DNA of 64,000 bases from Actinomadura macra NBRC 14102 (GTDB lineage: Bacteria; Actinomycetota; Actinomycetes; Streptosporangiales; Streptosporangiaceae): positions 248,001-312,000 of the forward strand of contig NZ_BCQT01000006.1 of the NCBI RefSeq assembly GCF_001552215.1, read 5' to 3'. The position numbers and the translations under genes were made by a program. Each line of letters opens with the position of its first letter. Positions within the stretch are counted from its first letter, which is position 1. Shown one piece after another: positions 32,463-40,771 of this stretch. The notes beneath the pieces were generated by a model. It saw nothing but the letters and a program-made list of their open reading frames with translations. It was not told the DNA's origin and ran no database searches.

Positions 32463-33947
32463 CTGACTACCTTTCATGAACTCGGGGTCGTCCCCGAGAT
32501 AGCCGATGCCCTGCAAGCCGAGGGCATCGTCGAAGCGTTCCCCATCCAGGAGCTCGCCCTGCCGATCGCGCTGGGCGGGCACGACATCATCGGCCAGGCC
32601 CGCACGGGCACCGGCAAGACCCTCGCGTTCGGCGCCGCGCTGCTCCAGCGCATCGAGCACGGCGGCCGCAAGCCGCAGGCGCTCGTCGTCGCGCCGACCC
32701 GCGAACTGGCCCTCCAGGTCACCGACGACCTCCTGGTCGCCGGTGGCAAGCTCGGCACCCGCGTCCTGTCGGTCTACGGCGGCCGCGCGTACGAGCCGCA
32801 GATCAGCGCCTTGCGCGACGGCGTGGAGGTGGTCGTCGGCACGCCGGGCCGCCTACTCGACCTCGTCAAGCAGAAGCACCTCGACCTCTCCCAGGTCAGC
32901 GTGCTGGTCCTGGACGAGGCCGACCGGATGCTCGACCTCGGCTTCCTGCCCGACATCGAGCGGATCATCGACCGGATCCCCGCGCAGCGGCAGACGATGC
33001 TGTTCTCGGCGACCATGCCGGGCGAGATCGTCGCGCTGTCGCGCCGCTACCTGACCCGCCCGACCAACGTCCGGGCCGAGTCGCACGCCGAGTCCGACGC
33101 GACGCCACAGGTCGTCCAGCACGTCTTCCAGGCCCACCAGATGGACAAGCCGGAGATGGTGGCCCGGCTCCTACAGGCCGACGGCCGGGGGCTGACCATG
33201 GTCTTCTGCCAGACCAAGCGGGCCTGCGACCGGGTGGCCGCCGATCTCGCCCAGCGCGGGTTCGACGCCGCCGCCGTCCACGGCGACCTCGGCCAGAGCC
33301 AGCGGGAGCGGGCGCTGCGCGCGTTCCGCAACGGCAAGATCGACGTCCTGGTGGCCACCGACGTGGCCGCCCGCGGGCTCGATGTCGACGACGTCACCCA
33401 TGTCGTCAACTACGAGTGCCCCGACAGCGCCGACACCTACGTGCACCGCATCGGCCGGACCGGCCGCGCGGGCAAGGAGGGCGTCGCCGTCACCTTCGTC
33501 GACTGGGCCGACCTCACCCGCTGGAAGCTGATCAACGGCACGCTGGACCTGCCGTTCGCGGCCCCGGAGGAGACCTACTCCACCTCGCCGCACTTCTTCG
33601 AGTCGCTCGGCATCCCCACCGGCACCAAGGGCAAGCTGCCCAAGGAGCAGCGCCACGAGCGCGCCGGCCTGGACGCCGAGGAGCTTGAGGACATCGGCGA
33701 GACCGGCAAGACCCGCACCCACGTCCGCGAAGGGGACCGGGAGCGGGAGCGGCCCCGCCCGCGCCGCCGCAAGCGCGCCCGGACCCGGGCGGGCAAGCCC
33801 GTGGAGGCCACGGCTGAGGCGGAGACCGCCGCGGAGAACAACGTCGTGGACGCGGTCGCCACCGAGCGCAAGCGGAGCCGCACCCGGCGCCGCACCCGCG
33901 CCGGCAAGCCCGCCGCGGAGCGCGGCGAGGCGTCGCAGAGCGCCTGA
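32463..33947 (+). CDS. RhlE-like DEAD-box RNA helicase with CTG start
   Basis: 494 residues. Q motif FPIQELALP, motif I ARTGTGKT, Ia PTRELA, GG, TPGR, motif II DEAD (VLVLDEADRML), motif III SAT, then VHGDLGQSQRERAL, ATDVAARGLDVDDV (V) and HRIGRTGRAGKEG (VI). The C-terminus is a basic Arg/Lys-rich tail (RRRKRARTRAGKP repeated) for RNA binding. No ATG, GTG or TTG is suitably placed. CTG at 32463 gives the family N-terminus (TTFHELGVVPEIADAL) and has GGAGG nine bases upstream. Confidence 0.9.
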   Translation: MTTFHELGVVPEIADALQAEGIVEAFPIQELALPIALGGHDIIGQARTGTGKTLAFGAALLQRIEHGGRKPQALVVAPTRELALQVTDDLLVAGGKLGTRVLSVYGGRAYEPQISALRDGVEVVVGTPGRLLDLVKQKHLDLSQVSVLVLDEADRMLDLGFLPDIERIIDRIPAQRQTMLFSATMPGEIVALSRRYLTRPTNVRAESHAESDATPQVVQHVFQAHQMDKPEMVARLLQADGRGLTMVFCQTKRACDRVAADLAQRGFDAAAVHGDLGQSQRERALRAFRNGKIDVLVATDVAARGLDVDDVTHVVNYECPDSADTYVHRIGRTGRAGKEGVAVTFVDWADLTRWKLINGTLDLPFAAPEETYSTSPHFFESLGIPTGTKGKLPKEQRHERAGLDAEELEDIGETGKTRTHVREGDRERERPRPRRRKRARTRAGKPVEATAEAETAAENNVVDAVATERKRSRTRRRTRAGKPAAERGEASQSA

Positions 33948-33961
33948 CCGCTCCCATCCGG

Positions 33962-33994
33962 CAACCGCGAGACATTCTTTCGGTCTCGCGGTTG
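33962..33994. terminator. Bidirectional hairpin terminator
   Basis: CAACCGCGAGAC / GTCTCGCGGTTG is a 12-bp perfect stem with a 9-base T-rich loop, between the converging helicase and phosphodiesterase genes. Confidence 0.85.
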
Positions 33995-34005
33995 TCACCC
34001 GCCGG

Positions 34006-34695
34006 TCAGCGCCGCCGGGTGTCGCGCAACGCCAGAGCGGCCCCCGGATGGTCGGTCACCAGCACCGCCACACGCGGATCGCCGAGGAACCGGCGCATCA
34101 GCGGCTCGGCGTTCACCGTCCAGATCATGGCGGGGAACCCGGCCCGCGCGCACTGCCGCAGCACCCCCACCCGGGCCAGCCGGTGGTTGAGCGCGACCAT
34201 GTCCGCGCCGGCCCGGCGGATCAGCCCGAGCGGCGCGAAATCCCTCGCCGCGCCTCGCTCCAGCAGCCCGCGGCCCACCGACAGTGCGGTCTTGACCTGC
34301 GGGAAACGCGTCTTGATCTCCACGAGTGAGGCCACCTCGCGGGTGGTGACGACGAAGCCGTCCGGCCCGAACGCCGCCAATCCCAGCTCGACCACCTCGT
34401 GCTCGCAGCCGCGCTCCTTGAGGTCCAGATGCCCCCGGGCCCGGCCTGCGATGATCTCCATGGCCTCGCCGACCAGCGGGACGGGCCGCGGCGCGAGCCG
34501 CTCGATCCGCTCGTAGGAGAGCCGGTTCAACCGCAGCCCGGCCAGCTCCGCGTCATGGTGGACGACCAGCTTGCCGTCCCCCGTCCGCCGCACATCGATC
34601 TCGACGTACTCGGCCCCGGACTCGACCGCGTCCTTCAGGCCGGTCAGGCCCGCCTCATCCCGCCGATGGGCCGAGACGGCCGGCTTCGGATCCAC
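34006..34695 (-). CDS. Glycerophosphodiester phosphodiesterase
   Basis: 229 residues in the GDPD TIM-barrel family, which cuts glycerophosphodiesters to glycerol-3-phosphate and an alcohol. Visible motifs are SAHRRDEAGL (catalytic HR), YVEIDVRRTGDGKLVVHHD (metal-binding Glu/Asp and second His), HLDLKERG, ALNHRLA and WTVNAEPLMRR. No signal peptide, so cytosolic. GTG start at 34695, divergent from the hydrolase across about 70 bp. Confidence 0.88.
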   Translation of the reverse strand: MDPKPAVSAHRRDEAGLTGLKDAVESGAEYVEIDVRRTGDGKLVVHHDAELAGLRLNRLSYERIERLAPRPVPLVGEAMEIIAGRARGHLDLKERGCEHEVVELGLAAFGPDGFVVTTREVASLVEIKTRFPQVKTALSVGRGLLERGAARDFAPLGLIRRAGADMVALNHRLARVGVLRQCARAGFPAMIWTVNAEPLMRRFLGDPRVAVLVTDHPGAALALRDTRRR

Positions 34696-34764
34696 GCTGT
34701 GGACGCTACCACCGCGCGATCACGACCCGTGTCCGCCGACGCTCATTTAGTATGGTGGCCCTCT

Positions 34765-35640
34765 GTGAGCACGCCCCGGTTCTTGACCCTGCCCCCCGGT
34801 GTTAACCGGACGATCATCGAGACCTCCCGCGGCCGGTTCGCCGCCCTGGAGGCCCTCCCTGGTTCGGGCGTCACCGAGCGTTGCCCCGCCCTCCTGGTGC
34901 CGGGCTATACCGGCAGCAAGGAAGACTTCCTCGCCGTCCTGCAGACCCTCGCCGCGTCCGGCCGCCGTGTCGTCGCGATCGACATGCGCGGTCAGTACGA
35001 GTCGGAGGGCTCCGACGACCCGTCCGCCTACGGCCGCGCCGCCCTCGGCGATGACATCGCCGCCGTCCTGGACGTCCTCGGCCCCGAGCCGGTCCACCTG
35101 GTCGGCCATTCCTTCGGCGGCCTGGTCACCCGCGAGACCGTCCTGTCCGGTGCGCTCCCCGCGTCCTACACCCTGATGAGCTCGGGCCCCGGCGCCCTCA
35201 CCGGCCCCGCCGCCGCCCGCGCCCGCGCCCTCCGCGACGCGATCCCCGATCTCGGCCTCAAGACGATCTGGACGATCAGCCTCGAACCCGACTACACCCG
35301 CCGCGGCGTCGGGTCCGAGGTCATCGACTTCCTGAAGGCCCGCACGCTGGGCAACTCCGAGGCGGGCCTCGTCTGCATGGCCCGCGAGCTCCTCACGGCA
35401 CCCGACCGTGTCGACGAGCTCGCCAAGCAGTCCGAGGACGCCGCCCTGCCCCTCCTCGTCCTCTACGGCGAGGACGACGACGTCTGGGACCCCCGCGCGC
35501 AGGCCGTCATGGCCGACCGCCTGGGCGCCGCCAAGGTCGTCATCCCCAGCGCCGCCCACTCCCCCGCCGTCGAGGCCCCCGAAACCACGGCCAGGGCACT
35601 CCTCGACTTCTGGACCCACACCGAACGCACCCTCCGCTGA
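34765..35640 (+). CDS. Alpha/beta hydrolase
   Basis: 291 residues. The nucleophile elbow is LVGHSFGGLV, the acid is in LYGEDDDVWDPRAQ and the histidine in SAAHSPAVEAP. The N-terminal strand pair and VPGYTGSKEDF precede the oxyanion region. Substrate unknown; related to the LipV-like hydrolases of this chromosomal neighbourhood in mycobacteria. GTG at 34765 has no clear SD. A -10-like TAGTAT at 34749-34754 would place the transcription start a few bases upstream, so the mRNA may be almost leaderless. Confidence 0.82.
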   Translation: MSTPRFLTLPPGVNRTIIETSRGRFAALEALPGSGVTERCPALLVPGYTGSKEDFLAVLQTLAASGRRVVAIDMRGQYESEGSDDPSAYGRAALGDDIAAVLDVLGPEPVHLVGHSFGGLVTRETVLSGALPASYTLMSSGPGALTGPAAARARALRDAIPDLGLKTIWTISLEPDYTRRGVGSEVIDFLKARTLGNSEAGLVCMARELLTAPDRVDELAKQSEDAALPLLVLYGEDDDVWDPRAQAVMADRLGAAKVVIPSAAHSPAVEAPETTARALLDFWTHTERTLR

Positions 35641-35642
35641 CC

Positions 35643-35951
35643 TCAGCGCAGGATCGCCCCGGCGGAGAACTCGACCGGCTCGTCGCGGACCTGGCGTCCA
35701 AGGACCAGTTCTCCGGTTCCCTGCTGCTGACCTGCCGGAAACGGACGGTGCTGAGCCGGTCCCACGGGATGGCCGACAAGCGGGCAGGCATCCGCAACGG
35801 GCCGCGGACCCGGTTCGTGCTCGCCTCGGTGACCAAGCTGTTCACCGCTACCGGCTGGCTCGTCGACCTCGGCAACTGCGAGATGGGAACGATCGACCCC
35901 ATCGACAGGCTCGCCCGCCGCCTCGTCCTCGACGGTTCGACAATCGAATGA
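35643..35951 (+). pseudogene. N-terminal remnant of a beta-lactamase-family serine hydrolase
   Basis: The frame reads LDRLVADLASKDQFSGSLLL, then TVLSRSHGMADKRAGIRNGP, RTRFVLASVTKLFTA, which is the start of a class C beta-lactamase/esterase domain up to the SxxK motif (SVTK). After that the sequence no longer fits the family and stops at 35951. The usual 250-300 further residues with YxN and HTG motifs are absent. There is no start codon in the conserved part. It directly follows the alpha/beta hydrolase stop. Confidence 0.6.
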
Positions 35952-36046
35952 CGACCCCTGTCCGGGACTTGGCGTGGGGCCGGTTCGGGACGCGACAAGA
36001 GTAATGGCACACTTACTCCAGTTCGTCCAGGGAGGGGCGTCGCCGA

Positions 36047-36109
36047 GATGGAGCGCTCGCCCAAGCACCGTCGAGGGGCGAGCCGCCAGGCGAGTTCCTC
36101 GGGCCGGGG
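36047..36109 (-). repeat. 63-bp hairpin-bearing repeat, copy B
   Basis: On the minus strand it begins one base after the stop of the RecB-like gene: CCCCGGCCC, then CTCGCCTGGCGGCTCGCCCC, then TGGGCGAGCGC. It aligns without gaps to 56130-56192 with 52 of 63 bases identical. GCTCGCCC and GGGCGAGC form an 8-bp stem around a 13-base loop. Confidence 0.75.
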
Positions 36110-36110
36110 T

Positions 36111-36989
36111 TCAAACCAATACAGCGGCCCACGGGTCTTTGCGGGGGGCGGCTTCGCGGCCTTCGGGGCAGTGGCGGGCGAAGTCGCACCAGGAGCACAG
36201 GGAGCCCGGACGCGGCGGGAACATCTCGTCGTGTGGTGCGTGGTCGATCGAAGGGTCGTCGCCGGAGCGGGGCCGCGGGACGGCGGCGCGGTAGGCGTCG
36301 TCGGCCGCCGACGCCTCCGCGGCGATCTGTTCGGCGCGGCGGATGTGGCGGTGGAGCGACTCGTCCGTGTGCTCCCAGATCGCGACCTCGCCGGACGGGA
36401 GGTGGTGCAGCTCGACGCGGTGGCAGGGGCGGCGCAGGACCCGGGACGCCGCGACGGCGTAGATCGCCAGGGCGAGTGAGCCCCGTGCGTCGTCGGAGGT
36501 GAGGACGTGCCGCCCGGTCTTGTAGTCGACGACGACGAGTTCGGGGCCGCGGGCGTCGAGGCGGTCGATGCGTCCGGACACGGCGATCCGGTCCGTGCGG
36601 GTGGCGACGGTGCGCTCCACGCCGAGCGGTTCGTCGGCCGGGTCCAGGGTGGCGACGTAGCGCTCGGTCATCTCGCGCGCGCGTTCGCGCCACTCGGCGG
36701 ACTGAGCTTCATCGCGGAAGCCGTCGGTGAGCCACCCCCGGGTGAGGAGGGTTCCGGCGGCCTCGGGGGTGCGCTGGTCTTCAGGCAGCCGCCACCAGGC
36801 CGCGAGGGCGTTGTGGACGCTCGAACCGACGCTGTTGTGCGCCCAGCGCGGGCCCTTGGACGGCATCGGACGATCGAGATAGGTCATCCGGTAGCGCCGC
36901 GGGCAGTCCAGCCAGGTGTTCAGCCGGGACGGCGTGCAGGAGTACAGGCGCTGGGGCATGCCTTCGAAGCCCAGCTGCTCAGCCCCCAC
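36111..36989 (-). CDS. RecB-family PD-(D/E)XK nuclease with Fe-S-type cysteines
   Basis: 292 residues. The N-terminal SRLNTWLDCPRRYRMTYLDRP, then GSSVHNALAAWW, SGRIDRLDARG, the nuclease core VVVDYKTGRH and the C-terminal CSWCDFARHCPEG. Four cysteines (LDC, CSWC, HC) fit the Cas4/AddB-type iron-sulfur cluster. It is a stand-alone domain without a helicase, probably for DNA end processing. GTG start at 36989. In actinomycetes it tends to sit beside the MBL-fold and PHP genes, as here, all on the same strand. Confidence 0.85.
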   Translation of the reverse strand: MGAEQLGFEGMPQRLYSCTPSRLNTWLDCPRRYRMTYLDRPMPSKGPRWAHNSVGSSVHNALAAWWRLPEDQRTPEAAGTLLTRGWLTDGFRDEAQSAEWRERAREMTERYVATLDPADEPLGVERTVATRTDRIAVSGRIDRLDARGPELVVVDYKTGRHVLTSDDARGSLALAIYAVAASRVLRRPCHRVELHHLPSGEVAIWEHTDESLHRHIRRAEQIAAEASAADDAYRAAVPRPRSGDDPSIDHAPHDEMFPPRPGSLCSWCDFARHCPEGREAAPRKDPWAAVLV

Positions 36990-37049
36990 GGTCGGCTTCC
37001 CTCTGCGTCGTCGGTTCGGGTACGGCTCACCGGACTGGCGGCGCCTCGC

Positions 37050-37751
37050 TCAGTCGTCCTGCGCGAGCGAGCCCCACGTCTCCCAGCGGGCGTCCTCTTC
37101 ACCGACCGTGGTCTCCTCGCCCTGGCCGGGCAGGACCCGCAGGTCCTTGGGGAGCGGGGTGAGCAGGGCGCCGATGGAGTTGAGCTGCTTGCGCATGTCC
37201 TCGTACACGCCGCCGATGGCGCCGGGGCGGCCGCGGTGCAGCGTGTCGCCGGCGAACAGCACGCCGAGTTGCTCGCTGATGACGCAGACGCTGCCGGGGG
37301 TGTGACCGGGGGTGTGCACGATCTCCAGCTGGGCTTCGCCGATCTCGAAGATGCCGCCGTCTTCGAGCCAGATGTCGGGTTCGAGGGACCGGAGCGCCTT
37401 GGCGTCGTCCTCGTCTTCCTCTTCCTTGGCGAGACGGCCGAAGTAGTCGCGCCACAGCAGCCGGTCGGCGCGGTGCAGCGCGATCGGGGCCCAGTTCTCC
37501 TCGTCCTCCTCGCCGGCGGCGGCGACCTCCAGCACCACTTCGAGGTGGTGCTCGTTGCCGTCGGTGAGCAGGACGGCCATGACCTCGCGGTCGCCGACCT
37601 CCTTGAGGATGGCCTCGGCGTCGTAGGCCGGGTCGATCACGATGACCTCGTCGTCGTCACCGACGATGTAGGTGTTGCTCTCGACGTCGTGTTCGGTGTC
37701 GTCCAGGGTCAAGGTCCCCGACGTCACCACCTGTTCGATGCGCGCGTCCAC
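37050..37751 (-). CDS. MBL-fold protein with a degenerate metal site
   Basis: 233 residues. The glyoxalase-II-like fold is visible: SNTYIVGDDDEVIVIDPAYD, then VMAVLLTDGNEHHLEVVLEV, HTPGHTPGSVCVI and GVLFAGDTLHRGRPG. The central HxHxDH metal motif is replaced by DGNEHH, leaving the third-strand His (TPGHTPGS) and Asp (AGDTL) only, so a normal two-metal centre is unlikely. Residues 95-140 are an acidic insertion (KEEEDEDDAK). GTG at 37751 or 37760. The PHP gene stops 1-10 bp upstream, so the two are one operon. Confidence 0.75.
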   Translation of the reverse strand: MDARIEQVVTSGTLTLDDTEHDVESNTYIVGDDDEVIVIDPAYDAEAILKEVGDREVMAVLLTDGNEHHLEVVLEVAAAGEEDEENWAPIALHRADRLLWRDYFGRLAKEEEDEDDAKALRSLEPDIWLEDGGIFEIGEAQLEIVHTPGHTPGSVCVISEQLGVLFAGDTLHRGRPGAIGGVYEDMRKQLNSIGALLTPLPKDLRVLPGQGEETTVGEEDARWETWGSLAQDD

Positions 37752-37761
37752 GCCACGCACC

Positions 37762-38607
37762 CTACCGCGATTTGCGGACCCGATCGGGACTCACGGAGAT
37801 CAACGTTTCGTAGGCCCCCGGGGCGGTGGTCTCGGCGCCGAGGCGGTCGCCGGTCGGCGCGCCGTGGTCGTCGCTGGAGCCGGTCGCCGCGAGACCGAGG
37901 GACGCGGCGAGGTCGCGCAGGTGGGCGCGGTCCGGGGCGCCGTGGTCGGGGTGGTCGACCTCGACTCCGGAAAGCCCGGCGGCCGCCAGCCGTTCGATCA
38001 CCTCGTCCGCGAAAACGTATCCGCGGCGCCTGGCGCGGGGGTGGGCGAGGACGCAGACGCCGCCCGCCGAGCGGACGAGCCGGATCGCCCGTTCGGGGTC
38101 GAGCGCGTACCGCTCGGCGTAGGCGCGCCCGCCCTGGGCGATCCACAGGGGTCCGAAAGCCTCGTCGGCCGTCCGCACCGCGCCCGCGTCGACCATGGCG
38201 CGGGCGATGTGGGGGCGGCCGACGGCCTCGCCGCGTGCGAGGGCGCGGACCTGGTCCCAGGTGACGTCCACGCCGAGACCGCGCAGGCGGTCGACCATGG
38301 TGCGGGCCCTGACCACGCGGTCGTCGCGGATGCGGGACAGCTCGGCCGACAGTTCCGGGTCGGACGGGTCGAACAGGTAGCCGAGCATGTGCAGGCTGCG
38401 GCCGTCCTCCTGGCATGACAGCTCGATCCCGGGGACGAGGGTCAGCCCGTCGGGGAGGGCGGCGGTGGCCTCGTCCCAGCCGCCGGTGGTGTCGTGGTCG
38501 GTGAGGGCGAGGACGTCCACGCCGTTCGCCCGGGCGCGCCGGACGACCTCGGCGGGCGGGCGGGTGCCGTCTGACACGTCGCTGTGGCTGTGCAGGTCGA
38601 TCCGCAT
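37762..38607 (-). CDS. PHP-domain phosphoesterase
   Basis: 281 residues. PHP motifs MRIDLHSHSDVSDG (metal His), LALTDHDTTGGW, VPGIELSC, GVCVLAHP and TGSSDDHGA line a trinuclear metal site. It resembles the TrpH/YciV group (5'-nucleotidase or RNase AM activity). ATG at 38607 is used; the open frame upstream is not conserved. In an operon with the MBL-fold gene and close to the RecB-like nuclease, suggesting nucleic-acid turnover, though this is inferred. Confidence 0.85.
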   Translation of the reverse strand: MRIDLHSHSDVSDGTRPPAEVVRRARANGVDVLALTDHDTTGGWDEATAALPDGLTLVPGIELSCQEDGRSLHMLGYLFDPSDPELSAELSRIRDDRVVRARTMVDRLRGLGVDVTWDQVRALARGEAVGRPHIARAMVDAGAVRTADEAFGPLWIAQGGRAYAERYALDPERAIRLVRSAGGVCVLAHPRARRRGYVFADEVIERLAAAGLSGVEVDHPDHGAPDRAHLRDLAASLGLAATGSSDDHGAPTGDRLGAETTAPGAYETLISVSPDRVRKSR

Positions 38608-38755
38608 GTGCACCTTTGTATCGGTCCGCGGTGTCGGCGTGCGCGGCGCGCCCCGTCCCGATTCTCCGATTCGGACAGGGCGTGACTTTTCGGATGCCAA
38701 GGGACGGGTCTACGTTCTCGTTGATCAGTCTCGCCTCCCGAAGGAACGGACACCG

Positions 38756-40033
38756 ATGACCGAGACCGCGCGCATCTCGGCCTGGCCCGGGCTGCCCTCG
38801 CGGAAGCGGCGTGGGCTGCGGGAGCCGCGGGTCGCCGAATGGTCGCCGGCGAAGATCGACTGGTACCTCGCGTGCCCGTCCCCGACACGGATCCTGGGGG
38901 CCGGCGTGTGCATCGCGCTGGGTCTGTGGGTCCTGTCGGCGGAGGGCCTGCCCGAGGTGGTCGAGGCGGCGGCGTACACGGCCCTCATGTTGCCGGCCAT
39001 CGGGGCACTGTTCGTCGTCGTGGGCGCGGTGAGCCTTCGGCTGAGCAGCCGGCGCCGGGCCCGCCGTCTCGCGCCCGGCACCTATCTGCGGCCGGACGAC
39101 CTGGACGGGCCCGCCTTGGCGACGCTGGTGCGGATCCAGCGGGCGAACGATGTGATCCTCAGGTCTCCGGTGCTCTATTCACCCCGGATGAGCACCGTAC
39201 TCCAGCAGGTGCCCCTTCTGGAATACGAGTGGGAGTTCGCGAAGGCGCTGTTCCGCCGCGCCGATCTTCCCGCGGTCCTCAGGGACTTGGACGAGCCGGT
39301 GGCGGCGCTGGTGTGGTTCGCCGAGCGGGTGGTGGGCGCCGATGCCGCCTTCCAGCGCGTCAGCTCCGGTGAACCGTCCGGACCGGTGCCCTGGGACGAC
39401 CTCGTGAACGGCGCCGTCAACGCCGCGATGGCCTTCCAGTATGTCGCCGCGCCGGGCGAGTGGGGCGCACCGTCTGCGTCGGAGGTGGAGGTGGCGGGCC
39501 GGCGGGAGGGGGCACCCGGCGGGAGGAACACCGGAACCCCCGGTCCGGTGATCTTGAGGGTGTTCGTGGGCGTCCTGCGCGCGCTGGCCATCGCGACCGG
39601 GCTCGTGTGGACGCCTTTCGTCGTGCTGGCGCACGGGCTTGAGGGCCCGCCCTGGTGGCTGGTCCTGCTGGCCGTCATCGGTGTCGGGGCGGTGGCGCCG
39701 ATGGTCGCCGTGGCGATGCGCCTGGCGTTCGGCGGACGGCGGGCGGGTGAGGAGATCCTGCATCTCGCGGGTCTGGCCCTGGCCGGCACGCTGTTCGGGA
39801 CGATCGTCGCCTTCGTGGCGGCGCCGTTCTCCGGCCAGCCGGGGTTGATGCCGTCCGCGGCGGCGCTGGTGATGATCTGCATGATGGTCAGCGCGGCGGT
39901 CGGCTACGGCGTCTCCAACCTGTCCCTGTCGATGGGCGGGGCGACCCTGAGCCTCGGCGTCCCGACCTCCATGGAGCAGCTCGCGGAGGGGTGGCAGGAG
40001 GCGGCGATCGGCACCGGGGGGCGCCGGGAGTGA
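38756..40033 (+). CDS. Multi-pass membrane protein of unknown function
   Basis: 425 residues. Two hydrophobic helices come early (ILGAGVCIALGLWVLSA, AYTALMLPAIGALFVVVGAV), followed by a soluble region of about 160 residues (VLYSPRMSTVLQQVPLLEYE) with a Gly-rich spacer. At least four C-terminal helices follow (VLRALAIATGLVWTPFVVLA, LVLLAVIGVGAVAPMVAVAM, LAGTLFGTIVAFVAAPF, ALVMICMMVSAAVGYGV). ATG at 38756 with GAAGGA upstream. Divergent from the PHP gene. No family recognised. Confidence 0.7.
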   Translation: MTETARISAWPGLPSRKRRGLREPRVAEWSPAKIDWYLACPSPTRILGAGVCIALGLWVLSAEGLPEVVEAAAYTALMLPAIGALFVVVGAVSLRLSSRRRARRLAPGTYLRPDDLDGPALATLVRIQRANDVILRSPVLYSPRMSTVLQQVPLLEYEWEFAKALFRRADLPAVLRDLDEPVAALVWFAERVVGADAAFQRVSSGEPSGPVPWDDLVNGAVNAAMAFQYVAAPGEWGAPSASEVEVAGRREGAPGGRNTGTPGPVILRVFVGVLRALAIATGLVWTPFVVLAHGLEGPPWWLVLLAVIGVGAVAPMVAVAMRLAFGGRRAGEEILHLAGLALAGTLFGTIVAFVAAPFSGQPGLMPSAAALVMICMMVSAAVGYGVSNLSLSMGGATLSLGVPTSMEQLAEGWQEAAIGTGGRRE

Positions 40034-40040
40034 CCGGCGG

Positions 40041-40685
40041 TCAGAGGTCGAGGCGGGGACAGTAGGCGCCAAAGGGCAGATCCAGGTCCATGCCCGGCTC
40101 GCGCAAGTCGAGGAGGGTCTGCTCCTCCAGCATGAGGACCCCGGCCTCGGCGGGCCACAGGACCGTCCACAGCCAGTTGCCCATCGCCTCGCCCACATAG
40201 ACGGCGCGGTCGGGTTCCGCGCCGATCGCCCACATGGGAACGGAGTGGCCGCAGGTCGCCGAGGGGCCGCTGACGTCGAGCTTCACGTGCGGCGGACTGC
40301 CGTCGAACACCTCGCCCGGGTCGCTGCCGTCCAGCCCGGCGTAGTGGGCGCCAAGGCCGATCCCCGGCTCCTCCGCGATCACCAGCATGTCGGCGGGGCC
40401 GCTGAGCAGGCCCGGCCCCGAGACGGCCACGGCGACGGCCCGCGCGCCGCTGCGCTCGTCGCCGACGGTGGCGAAACCGGTGAGCAGCCAGCCCAGCGGA
40501 AGCGGCCAGGGCGTCCAGACGGGGACCCGCGCGTCGCGGACCACAGCCGCCAGACCGTCGGAGCCGGGACGCTTCGACGGCTGTCTCGGCAGCACCGGAC
40601 CGTGCACGCCACAGGCCCAGTCACTCGACCAGAGGCTGGGCGCACTCACAGGCCCCGCACAGCGCGGGCACGTGGGCTCCGCCAT
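40041..40685 (-). CDS. DUF6758-like protein with N-terminal zinc ribbon
   Basis: 214 residues. A small zinc ribbon (PTCPRCAGPV, DWACGVHG) precedes a domain containing VPVWTPWPLPLGWLLTGFA, VIAEEPGIGLGAHYAGLDG, and GEAMGNWLWTVLWP. This matches a conserved actinomycete family (I believe DUF6758), usually found beside PHP and MBL genes. ATG at 40685, GTG three bases earlier. Function unknown. It is convergent with the membrane protein gene, with only 7 bp between the stops. Confidence 0.75.
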   Translation of the reverse strand: MAEPTCPRCAGPVSAPSLWSSDWACGVHGPVLPRQPSKRPGSDGLAAVVRDARVPVWTPWPLPLGWLLTGFATVGDERSGARAVAVAVSGPGLLSGPADMLVIAEEPGIGLGAHYAGLDGSDPGEVFDGSPPHVKLDVSGPSATCGHSVPMWAIGAEPDRAVYVGEAMGNWLWTVLWPAEAGVLMLEEQTLLDLREPGMDLDLPFGAYCPRLDL

Positions 40686-40771
40686 CACGGTTACCCACCT
40701 TGCGCGGGCATGGCCCGCCCCGTCAAGCTCCGCGGGGTAGCCGTCGAGGAAAAGGGCGACAAAATGGGGTT

